From assembly GCA_958450365.1 (NCBI GenBank), contig CAUEEP010000881.1, positions 1 to 64,000 of the forward strand: DNA of 64,000 nucleotides, read 5' to 3'. Numbering within the stretch: position 1 is the first letter of the stretch; every line of letters begins with the position of its first letter. This DNA is from Mesorhabditis belari (taxonomy: Eukaryota; Nematoda; Chromadorea; Rhabditida; Rhabditidae). The position numbers and the translations under genes are program-made. Under the pieces are notes generated by a model. That model made no database searches, had not been told where the DNA came from, and saw nothing but the letters and a program-made list of their open reading frames with translations. Positions 46,796 through 57,249 of the stretch are shown piece after piece.

Positions 46796-47971
46796 ATGCC
46801 AAGAAGAAAGGCTCAAAAACGCTTGAAATGCTCTGCTTTATCCAATGGATTACAGAACTCAATCATCAAACATTCTAGTGATTCTCTAATCTTTTTGAAA
46901 CTCAACAAATCTCTTCGAAACGATTTACTGAAAAGTGGCCCTCATTTCCCGAAAAATGAACGGAATTTGGAGATTTTACTAAACGAGCAACGAGACGATC
47001 GCCCTTGTCGCTGAATTTTTCGTAAAAACTTTAAAGTTGAACCAATTCTTACCTACTTTTTCGACGAAACAAATGTCTTTTTGAACCCAAGTGTAGGAGC
47101 TGAAAAGTTTAAGATTAAAAGTCCATGGTTATTCCTAAAATACATCACCTCATGTCAGCAGCTTCACTTACGCTTTCAGACCAAAACTCTCGATGACTCG
47201 GAAAAGTTTTATTGAAAAATCGACGAGTTAGCAAAAGTTTGCCGTAATTTACCGAGCATTTCAACTAATGATTTGAATATTTACACAAATTACTCAAATT
47301 ATAATCGATTCACAAGTGGAAAGCCCAAAAAAGCTTTCGAAGAGATGGACTGGTCAATGCAAAAGATTTTTGTTGAAAGTATAAAGTTTGGTTATTTAAA
47401 GAAATGCCACTTGAGAAACGTGCAATGGCCTGGTCAATTCGAAATGATACCGAAATTTCTCTCGGAGTTCATGAAAATTCTCCCTAGCAAAGGCTGCAAA
47501 ATGATATATTCAGATCAAAAAAACACTTGGAAGGAAATTCTCAAGAACATGGCTTACGATGATGTTTTACTTTGGAAAGTAGGGGAATTGAAAGAAACAT
47601 TGAAGCTTTTCATAAATCATTCAGTTAAACAAGCAATCATTCGATCTGGTCATAACTTTCGAACAAAAACGATTCATGAAACAAATTATTTGAAAGAGAT
47701 GACCGATTCTTTTGAAAACATCTACCCAGATTGGAAATCAATCGACGAGAAATCGAAATTTACCCAGAAATCCGTAAACTTTTTTCGAAACAATCTGGGC
47801 ATCACCTATTTACAATCGGTTTTTGACGGAAAACATAAGAAAATCTTCTGGAAATTCTATCGAAATTCCACTGCTGAATCGACCTTTGTCTACTCGATTG
47901 CTCTGATTGAAATGGCTAAAGAATTTGATATCTATTTTATGATTGTCTCAGTGTTTGATTTTCTTAAATAA
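46796..47971 (+). pseudogene. F-box-like ORF of 391 codons interrupted only by two TGA codons
   Basis: A single frame runs from ATG 46796 to TAA 47969-47971 with no introns and two in-frame TGA codons, at 47012-47014 and 47213-47215. The N-terminal part (NGLQNSIIKHSSDSLIFLKL and NKSLRNDLLKSG) has the hydrophobic spacing of an F-box, which binds Skp1 in SCF ubiquitin ligases. The rest is long, polar and alpha/beta without a motif I know (CHLRNVQWPGQFEMIPKFLS; YDDVLLWKVGELKETLKLF), like the fast-evolving substrate-binding halves of nematode F-box proteins. A polyadenylation-like aataaag lies just after the stop. The two TGAs may be nonsense mutations of an otherwise young pseudogene. Recoding is a less likely reading. 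Confidence 0.45.
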
Positions 47972-48217
47972 AGGTTTTTATTGAAAACAATAAAGTTAAT
48001 TAAAAAGATTTTGTTTTTGCAATGTTTTCTCTTAAAATCCAAACAAAAGCTTTCTTTTCAAATAAAATAATCGCTGAACCACGCTGTGGGCAACCAGTAA
48101 TTACACGGAAATTGCCTGTTTACTCTTTGAATCAAATCTTTAGTCAAATGTTCTATGAAGAAAGCAGAACTTTTTGAACAAAAACAAAACTTTACTCATT
48201 TATTGTCTCACATTTGA

Positions 48218-49603
48218 ATGTTTTGCCCAAATGAAGCTGAATGGAGGACTGTTGATGTATTGCACAAAGTCTCCATTGGTCTTACTACACTACTCTTCCT
48301 CTTCACAATGCTTATAATGTTGAAAGTGCCCTCACCGGCTGCAAAACTTTATCGAAACATTCAAATTGGAAGTGTGGTTAGAAATTTGAGTAGAGATTTT
48401 TTAAATAACTCTTCAGATTTTCTCCAAGTGCATGGATTTATGTGTTTTTCTGTCGGAGCCGCTCTTTCTTCTCCCCTCACCAGCGATCAGTTTTGGTCAT
48501 GTATTTGAGCTGTCTTTAGATTTCAAGGCACAACTAACGGTCATCTTTTTCGATTAAACCTTACAATAAACTTCAGAAATTTGTGCCAACTTTTGCCTCA
48601 CTTGTCGTCGAGATACTTCTCGTTTCACTTTTGTATAAACTGCACGCAGTCGGCTATTCGAGTGTTCACCCGAGATTCTATTTCTTGCATTGCTTTGGGA
48701 TGGGACTTGCCCCAGGCGTCAGTTTAGTTCTCCTATTCTTTATTCTGAATCAATACGAAGCCGTCGATCCAAGCGAATTCATCTTATCGACTCGAGGAGA
48801 TTCAGGTGTGGGAGAAGTTGACAAGCAGCCATTGAATCCTAAATACAGCTCACAATAGCTGAAAGTGTGGCTCACTCCTGAGCTCTGTAGTTAACCTATA
48901 GGCCACCGATGACCTCGTGTGTTATTAGGCAACTTAAAGAACCACCCAAAATACTCTACGGTGTTGAGGAGTTAGCTCAAAATTAGTGTTTACTCAATTA
49001 CAATTTACAATCCAATCAAAGCTCGAACTCCCATTCAGAACTGAGCCCATCTTGTCTGATATATCGTAGACCCGTGGCTGTCTATTCTCGAATTCGAGAT
49101 CCACGATGGTACTATCCAGTTGTGCTCTCGGTTTGCTTGGTAAAAAGTTATACGCATAAGGAATTCTCAGATATTCTTTGGCGCATCATGGATATTTTAT
49201 CTGACCTTTTTGGCCCTTAGTCACATAAACTCAATGAAACAGTCGGTCAGTCAAAAAACGAAGGAAATGCTTCGCTATTTCCAAATCATTTTCTTTCTAC
49301 AGGTTGGCTAGTCAAATTTTTCATTTTACTTATCTTAGTGTGGCGTGCGATAAGTTTCATCGGTTTCCCATCGTTGGCGATGGCGCTTAGTCTCGCCAAT
49401 TTGGTGCCCATCGAAAATATTGGTGACTGATATTTACACAAAAACAACGAAAGTGTTGATCTCAATTTTCAGCAATCTCTTCAGTGTCTTTAATCTACAC
49501 CTTGCATTCTTTGCTAAATAGCATCATTTTGATCTCAAGCACGAAAGTTTATCGAGCCTACGTGATCGATTGTCTTTTTGGTGCCCGAAGTGGTGAGCTT
49601 TGA
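48218..49603 (+). CDS. Seven-transmembrane chemoreceptor, Srh/Sri-like
   Basis: Exons 48218-48376, 48417-48539, 48577-48805, 49039-49139 and 49171-49302 are in frame, followed by about 49339-49421 and about 49491-49603. The protein starts MFCPNEAEWRTVDVLHKVSI. TM1 is LTTLLFLFTMLIMLKVPSPA; next come LYRNIQIGSV, CMDLCVFLSEPLFLLPSPAI, FVPTFASLVVEILLVSLLYK and MGLAPGVSLVLLFFIL. Late segments IFFGASWIFYLTFLAL, EMLRYFQIIFFLQ, FPSLAMALSLANLVP and YTLHSLLNSIILISSTKVYR follow. The H-S/G...N-S-x2-L...YR ending and the P-rich start of TM2 suggest the Srh/Sri group of nematode chemoreceptors. The junction before WRAISFIGF (acceptor near 49338) is one base out of frame in my reading, so either the acceptor differs or the gene is damaged. 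Unrelated at exon level to the receptor at 507-3050. Confidence 0.65.
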
Positions 49604-50027
49604 AGACCCACATCACACAGACACGTTTAGGTAAAATCTTGGCGATAAAATAAACGAGGTGCTACGTGAATGCTCGATAAACTCTTTGTTTTGGTAAATA
49701 CAACACAAATACTCCTGAATAATGTGTTCCTCTCGGTTAATGCGTTTCCTAAAATGTGCTCTCAAAAAAAGCCAGACAAAAGTCATTTTCAAAGCAAATG
49801 AAACCAATTTTAAATAGACTATGCATGCAGCGCATTGGAAAGAATCGGAAACGTGCCGCGAATTCCACAAAGCTAATGTGATTGCGCGTATCGAAGATTT
49901 AGATACAAAAGACAAAGCTTTTTGTTAATGCTTAGATTGCAAAATGTAATTATTATAAGAAAAATGATACATTACTGAACTTTGCAATAGCTGAACCCAA
50001 TATTTCGATTAATCAATTGCAACATAG
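49604..50027. other. Spacer, no supported gene
   Basis: A 100-codon minus ORF (49915-49613) has no recognised motif. Confidence 0.3.
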
Positions 50028-50029
50028 TA

Positions 50030-51290
50030 TTAGGTTGTCCCATAAAAACCCAGAATTTTTTGTTTTGATCACTACTCGCTCAAACACAGCGTTTTGTATT
50101 TATCTTTTTTTCTTTTTCATGCTAAAACTTTCTTTTTTCTTGCATTAACATTCATTTTTTAGGGATCGACACGAAAAGAGAGTTGTAGTCGATCGAATGA
50201 AGCCAACTCGAGAAGAAATCCACGACCAACTGCTCCAACGATTTTCAAGAGGGATTTCAGCGGCCAAAGCAGCACGAGAAATCAATCAATTTTATGACAA
50301 CAAACTCGTTGAAACGAGTACTGCACAGGAATGGTTTCACAAATTCAAGACGGGCAACACGAAGATCAAACGGAAGAGGGGAAGCGGCCGACCCCGGAAA
50401 GTGGATCGATCGATTCTGAGGTGCCGATTCCTGGAAAATCCCGATGGATCAACCCGAAAATTGGCTGGACGTTACTGTGGATGAATGACTGTGTGGCGAT
50501 GGCTGCGAAGAGTGGGAAGAAATTGGAGAAGACAACACTAAATCCCATACGAAATGTCGGAAACAATCCAAGCCAAAAGAAAGCGGATATGCCACCACTT
50601 GTGGAGCGAATACCGGCATGGTCGGCTTCCTCTTTCAAACATCATAACTCATGATCAAACGTGGATTTTCTACGATGGTCCAGGGTTACAACGGCAGTGG
50701 TTGAAGAAAGGGCAAGTAGGGAAAAATGGTGTCAAAACGGAACATCCACGGAAAGAAGCGAATGTTGTGTGTCTACTGGTATTCGACAGGTGTCCTTTTC
50801 TGTGAACTTCTCAAACGCAGGCAAAATTTCAACACCGATGTCTATCTATATCATATGAAAAAAGTCGGAAGGTTGCTTTATAAAGGCAAATGGAACGACC
50901 CCGTTTTCGTTCTTCAGGATGGCGCAAACTCCCACAAATCAGAAAGATCGACCGATTTTGTGAAGGACAACCTACACTGGAATATCATTCCTCATGCACC
51001 GTATTCTCCGGACGTTTCCCCTTCTGACTATCACTTGTTTTTGTCGCTAAAGGATTTCTTACGTGGTAAAAAGTTCAAAGATGAGAGCGAACTCGAAGAC
51101 GAATTGAACGACTATTTTCGCCCGCGCCCGCTTGGGTTTTACGAATAAGGGATTGGCAATCTACCCAAACGTTGGAGAAGAGTTATAAATTCATCTGAAA
51201 AATATATAATTTTATTCTGATTCTTCCTTGTTTCTATGTGCTGAAAATAAATGAAATTCAAAATCTCTGGGTTTTTATGAGACAACCTAA
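50030..51290 (+). mobile_element. Mariner element C (1.26 kb, near full length, inactivated)
   Basis: Inverted ends TTAGGTTGTCCCATAAAAAC and complement, with TA flanks (50028-50029, 51291-51292). The transposase frame starts at 50197 (MKPTREEIHDQLLQRFSRGI), with HTH text and GSGRPRKVD. ITHDQTWIFYD, FVLQDGANSHKS and APYSPDVSPSDYHLF carry the three catalytic Asp of a D,D34D enzyme. It is broken by stops near 50485-50550 and a frameshift between about 50700 and 50760. This is a different subfamily from elements A and B. Confidence 0.9.
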
Positions 51291-51292
51291 TA

Positions 51293-52199
51293 AGATGGAG
51301 TGCTTGGTTTGAGGCCCATGCTACTAAAGTGTTATGGCGCAAAAGGCGCTAGACTTCTTTATTTATCATTTGAAAAAATTTTTTAGAATTAAAACTGCTA
51401 AAGAAACGATGATTTCTTCTTTGGAAAACTAGGTTCAAGAAAATTTGAGAAATATTGTCGAGTGCTCACTCTCCAGCGATGCGTACTTCTCTCAAAAGAA
51501 CCCATTGAATTTCAACATCTCCATCATTCATTTTCTTGACTCAGGGAGAAAGAAGTCTCAGGCTATGATTGATGGCACGATCGGATGGCTTCAAATCCTT
51601 TTTTATGTTCGTTCTTTTACCCAGAAAGCAGATCGATTCGGCTATTCAAAAGCGATTTACAAACGATTTTTATTTACACTTTACATTTAAACAACAAACA
51701 TTTTACAAACAAGTTACACCACGCTTGGGAAGGAACCACTTGGATGAGCACAGAATTGACTAGCGTTTAACAAATTGCTTTTGCTACGAAACGCTTTTAC
51801 TGAAAAAGGTCTTGTACTCGCGCTCCTGAAGTCGCTTGCTCGAAATTATTCCACCTTTCCCATCTTTTCTTTGTAATTTTGCAGTATTCAAGTAACCTGT
51901 TGATTTTATTTTATTATACATTTGTAAATCATGGACCTCTCAAGAAATCACATTCACCTAAAGCAGTTGGAGGAGCCGCGCGATACTAAGTTTAGCACTT
52001 TTTTGATACTGCTTGATAAAGTTTGCATAAAAACGGCCAGTGTAACCGATGAGTACCTATTTAAAACGAGCCAAGATACCGACACCGACAAAGCTTTCAA
52101 AGTTGTAAGTAGGGCAATATAATATTGGAAGAGAAATTGTTTAAAGATAATGGGATTGTTATTTATTGTAATCGGTCTCAATGAAATCAGCCAAATCAG
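51293..52199. other. Spacer, small ORFs only
   Basis: ORFs at 51445-51690 and 51931-52122 show no domain or splice context that I can support. Confidence 0.3.
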
Positions 52200-52400
52200 C
52201 CATTTTCCTCCATTCTTCGAAAGTGAATGTAGGACTTGAAATTACATGAGGAATGCCGTCTTGTTGGCGGATTGTCGTGATTTGCGGAGTTTCCAAGCCT
52301 GTAAGAAAGAAAGATGTTCAAAGCACTACAATTCTTTGCTTGAACTTCAAGAAGGTCTTAACAAGAAGTCAGTCTTCAGTTAGACTTCAGTTTTACCCTT
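52200..52400 (-). repeat. Second copy of the exon-bearing dispersed segment
   Basis: Reverse complement of 9048-9235. This copy is longer at the protein end: after WRKMADLADFIETDY comes N-K and a stop TAA. Upstream on the same strand, an open frame reading SNREIKPESDLIPNLEFGLV can be spliced to it, overlapping the radical SAM frame in another register. Confidence 0.6.
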
Positions 52401-52469
52401 TAAAATCTATTCTTTACTTGTTTATCATTTTTCACTAACCTTCCACCAATCCAAATTCTAAATTTGGAA

Positions 52470-53477
52470 TCAGATCACTTTCTGGTTTAATTTCACGATT
52501 ACTTCCATGAAATCTGTTTTGATCATTTCCGGACGAATCTGGAGAGCGATCTTTCCGGTAAAGCCACGATCAGCTAGCTCTAGAAGAGGATTGTTGGTCT
52601 TTGGTCTTTTCTACCCGAAATGATTCCGACATGCTGTTTTCCCGAATTGAAAGTTGGATCCACCACCGCTAGATCACCAATTTTATTCCCAGCCAGCCAT
52701 TGGATCTCGTCGAAGACTCTGAAATGATCACATTTATAATAGAAACTGAAGGAAATGACTAAATATGGATGATAGATGCCATTTACCGTAATTGTTCAAA
52801 ATTCCTTCTTCTCAACGCTTCTCCCCCGAGATCCGTTTCTCGATGTTGACAAAAAGAGCATCGAAATGGACATCCCCTTTGTGTTTCCCATCGAATGAAA
52901 TGTTGTGGAGGGATTAGACCGGAAAGGATTGGGGAAGGAAGGGATTCCAAACCAGCACGGGCAACTCGATTGTCTAGAAAAGGGTGATGAATGAAAAGGA
53001 AACTAATCGTAAGCAAACTTCTGTAAAAACTCTTCATATACTCACCATCTGCTTGTCCAGCAAAGTGAAGCCCAGCAATCTTCGGATATTTCTCTTTTAA
53101 TTGAAGATATTCGAATAGACAATTCTCTGCATATTCTCGGATGAAAATATCAGCTTCTTGATAATATTTCTCGGCATTTGACTTCAAATAGCTGATTTGT
53201 GGACCACCAATGATAATCTTTCCTGAAAACTGAACTATCTTAGCTGCTTGTAAACTTGTACCTGGAAACTTGTTGTCTTTTAGCTTTTTGATGATCTTCT
53301 GTACATATCCTTCATTCCACACAAACGCTCCAATTCCAAAATCGGTGTGGGAATCGGAAAATTTGAAAGCGAAATCGACAACTTGATCAGAATCGAAGGT
53401 GTCATTGTTGACATTCCACGATTTCTCGATTACGTTGACACCATTCTTGAGAAGATTTTCAAGGATTGAGGCATGAC
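52470..53477 (-). CDS. B12-binding / radical SAM enzyme, fragment truncated at both ends
   Basis: Exons begin at 53477 after tttccctag. They read HASILENLLKNGVNVIEKSW, then FGIGAFVWNEGYVQKIIKKL, KIIIGGPQISYLKSNAEKYY and ADIFIREYAENCLFEYLQLK, the pattern of the cobalamin-binding fold that precedes many radical SAM domains. After PQHFIRWETQRG comes CPFRCSFC, the CX3CX2C cluster-binding motif of radical SAM enzymes, then FDEIQWLAGNKIGDLAVVDP and IALQIRPEMIKTDF. Introns of 39-70 bases with good signals show it is nuclear and nematode-processed. The start is missing: upstream of 53640 lies unrelated repeat. The C-terminal third is missing too: the frame stops at 52470, where the dispersed segment takes over. 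At one junction (near 52611) the donor is absent. Such enzymes are chiefly bacterial, so horizontal origin is possible; substrate unknown. Confidence 0.7.
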
Positions 53478-53860
53478 CTAGGGAAACAACTGTTTTCAGA
53501 ACTCATGAATAAGATGTTGAAATGATTCTGGGTTTTTGAACGTGAAACTTTCTTCGAAGCTTTCTGGTTTGAAGATGATATAATAAAAGCTACCTTATTG
53601 GTTTCACATACCGTAATCTTTAGTATTTTTATTAACTTTTATCCCCGGGCATAGGAGTTAATAAATTAACCCTTTTTATTAACTTTTATCCCCGACATGA
53701 CTCGTATTTTCCATGAAACATAATATGAATTGAATTAGAATTCTCTAAATAAAAGTTATATATTATCTCATTTAAGAAATGTTTAAGCAAATTTGGGTAA
53801 CTTTTGAAACAAATTTGAGCAGAAGTTCCCGGGCTGGTTCTCGGAATAAAAATAATGGAT
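53478..53860. other. Spacer with a short palindromic repeat
   Basis: ttaacttttatccccg appears twice (about 53633 and 53680) around a short inverted segment (agttaataaattaacc). No gene supported. Confidence 0.4.
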
Positions 53861-55192
53861 TAACTTGATCTTGGTGCACCAAATGACACTGGTGTCATTC
53901 GAAAGCCTAAAGTTGGCCCAATTTTTTGCTAAAAAAGTTTTCAAAAATATCCATTCTGCGCGTTTCTACAAGGGTTTGTAGTCTGACTTTGTAGTTTGTA
54001 GTGCCCATGTCTACTCAAGCTGCGAGATATTGGGGTTTTACCAGGTACTTGCAAAAGAAACTGCGGGTCAAAAAAGCCACCATACAACGCTTGTAAGTAA
54101 AGGTGATCCGGGTTGATTAGTATTTTGAGAAATCTCAATATCTTCTCTCTTTTATAAAAATAATTATGGAGTGATGGTTTCTGGACGAAAAATAGACGAC
54201 GAACGTTTCAAAAAGCTACCAAAAACGACTTGGCGGCGGCTTAAACTTATAACAAAGGATTATTTTTGACAAAAATTGGTCAAAATGACGAAAAACTAGG
54301 AGTTCGATCGAGTCGGGAATTTCTGGAAACACACTGGAAGCATATGGAATGACTCCAAGATATATTAGATCCGTAGTCCCACGTCAAAACTCGGCACTCA
54401 TCTTTTGCTTCCAACCTTTCGAATGCCATTCCCAATTATCTTTGACGTATACCAAATGGAAATTTCTTGAAATCAAGCTTAAAGCTTCGATAACAGTGGC
54501 CGATGCCAAGCAAAGTTGAAGCTAGCGCGCTTGCAGCTAGCTACTTCTGGTTTCTCCCCCACCCAAGAATTCCTTTTTCACCACAAAAGTGCTTATAACT
54601 CGGCTCCAAGAAGGAATTTTTGAATGATTTTCGTGCCTATCGTTTTTTTCACCTTTTCTTACCCCTAGAACAAAAATTGGATCGATTCAGTTTTGGATTT
54701 TGGATCGAGGAACAATATGATCCGAATTTTCGACATGGTTTCCATCTGTCTGTCTGTTTGTGATAATCGCTGGAGACTCGTTCAAAGTTGTCCAATCGTT
54801 CTGAAAATTTGGCAGCTGATAGATCGGCCCCATGTTTTTACGGGCGGTCACTCTTAGTTTTTAGATATCTTGAGTTTGTTAGTAGCGTGCAACCGTGCAA
54901 CCGCGCGTGAGGCTGTTTAAGAGATGGTTTCGAATCGGAAATGAATCAAATCGAATCAAATAGGATTTTTGTTGAATCCAAATGATCAATTCCATGCTTG
55001 TGAGACGTATTATAGTGCTTTTTGTGTAACTGTGTAGTTTGCCAAGACAGATTAACTAATTTCGTGAATGGTTATCACAGTAGTCATATATCTATAAAAG
55101 TTAAACAAAATGGAAAAGAAAGCGGCATGCTATCAATAACGAAATATGAAGCTTACAGCCTACAAACGTTCAAATGTTTTGAGCTGAAAAAT
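53861..55192 (-). repeat. Downstream flank of block copy 3
   Basis: Parallels 35075-36100, beginning with a single arm of the 34850-35222 foldback. It carries an insertion of about 170 bases around 54330-54490 that copy 2 lacks, and a part (55022-55190) that copy 2 has lost but copy 1 retains at 21003-21190. Confidence 0.75.
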
Positions 55193-56731
55193 TTAAAAAA
55201 GCGACCAGCCAGTGTTAAGAAAGAAAAAGATGTCTAGTGAAAGAGTAAATGTAAAAAAAGAGATGAGATTGGGGAATCTCTCAGCTTGATTTGATGGATT
55301 TTGGGTTACTGGTGATCGATCGTCGAATCTATTGTCGAAAGAACGAACAAAATGAAGCTTCATGAAGCATTTCTTGTATTTCTCCCATTTGGGCACAATG
55401 ATACATTGAAGCTGAAGTATTTCACAATCAATTTTCTCATTGTTTTCCCTTTTACCTGAACCTCTCGCACATTCGAAAGTGTAGTGTTGACGCTAAAAGA
55501 GAGTTGAATCAAAGTCAAAAAATAAGTTGGTATTTTAAAGAAGCTAACTCGCTATCTATCCAATCGTCGCCGAAATTCTTCAAATATTGAACCGAGATTT
55601 GACCGAATCCAATAGAGTTTGTTTGAAACGATATGTTGACGGGGAAAAGATCTGAAAACAAACAGTATATGTTCCCTTTTAATCGAAGAGGAAAAACAAC
55701 GACGTTTGTTGAGCACTCAGTGGGTGCATTGTGATTAAGCACTCGTTGCAGCTTTTGTTATCAAGTTTCATCTGTCTGCTATCATAACAAGAGAAATTTC
55801 ATACAATAAAAATTATCTTACTATGTTATCTTCAAAATTTAATACCATAAGTTTGATGGTTTTCACACAATCTTGCTACCAGATGCCTTGTAAAGTACCA
55901 AATCAAACCGGCACAAATTTTCCGACTTCGATCCGAATCTGGGCCGGGACTAGCTTAAGTGCAAATGTCTGCAGGTAAAGAGAAGAAAGATTAAAAAGAA
56001 TAAACTTGACCGCAAAAATAGGCAGCTTCTATTCCGTTCAACGGGATACTCGCTTGATCGTCCAGAGCCGCGAAAAACACCGTCCCACCACAATTAGGAA
56101 GTCTCAGTTTCAGGTCGGTGCCTACTGTACGAGAAAGATATGAAACAAGCAAAGTACTGTCAAAATTTACAGGGATATATGCTGAGAGCGATACTTGGAG
56201 CACATCTAGGTGGTATGTAGATACTGTAGGATAGAGATGTGAGAGATTGCTCTTGAAAGACATCGGTATCACTAAAGACTCATTGAAGTTTGGGTGCTCT
56301 TTTCTAAATCGGCTAAAAACCTCTTCATCTAATTCTCAATGATTCAAACAGCTCAATTTTAGTATCAATGGATGAGGAATCACAATACTCAGTCAGCCAG
56401 CACTTGATTTAAAACTAATTCTTTGATTACTGTTGTTCTAGAAATTACGTGTCTTTTGAGGAGAACACTCTGTTTGAACCGAAAAATTGGAAAACTGACC
56501 GATACGTGTTTAATAAAAGCTCGGGATGGCCCAGGAAGTTACTGGGTGGCCCGTTCACTATTTGATACTCGCACGAGCAATTCCCGTGATCCTAAAAGAC
56601 AGTTTTTGTGGGTTTTTGTTGAAAACCAGAAAATGTCTGCAGTAAACGGGAGGTCATTGCTCCAGTACTCTTTCTGATCATCGTTCAATGTTTTGTTAAC
56701 ACTACTTGTTTATCGTGGAAAGCAATAAATA

Positions 56732-57249
56732 TTAGGTTGATGCATAAGTCTTTTCGTTCCTTTTCGTCTGCCGTTTCAAGCCAACAAATGCACCAATTAA
56801 ACTACGGTTGATTTCATTAGAAAAAACAATTATTTTTCTGCAAAATAACATTAAAACGGGTTTAAAAATATTGTATGCCTGGATTTTCTGGAGAGTATGA
56901 AGTCGGGTAGTCAAAAAGGGCTAACTCGATGATGCGGTTTAGACACCTTAGCTAAAGAAAACCTATCTTCGTGTCAATAGATAAAAGATAGAGAAAAAAA
57001 GTTTGATATTTCGCCAAAATTTCAGAGAAATTCATTCAGCCAATTTTTCCGTAGAGTTTTTTATAGATTTTTACGAAAAGGGCGTTTTTCACTCTCGAAT
57101 TTGCTTGAAAGTGACCCGAAATTGATTTAAAAAAATGGAAATTGAACAAAAAACACTTTTTTTATAGAGCAAACTATAGATTAATTGGTGAATTTGTTAC
57201 TTTTTAACAGAAGTACGAAAAAAACGAAAAGACTTATGCATCAACCTAA
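56732..57249 (+). mobile_element. 518-bp MITE, family D copy 2
   Basis: TTAGGTTGATGCATAAGTCT at the left and its complement at the right, TA on both sides. At the same place copy 2 reads aataaataacttaag (37681) with no insertion, so this one is private to copy 3 and recent. It matches 32538-33058. Confidence 0.9.

Noticed and set aside
46796..47971. Selenoprotein interpretation of the TGA-interrupted ORF
   Set aside because: No SECIS-like element was identified, and two widely spaced TGAs in an F-box-like protein fit nonsense mutations better; kept only as an open question.
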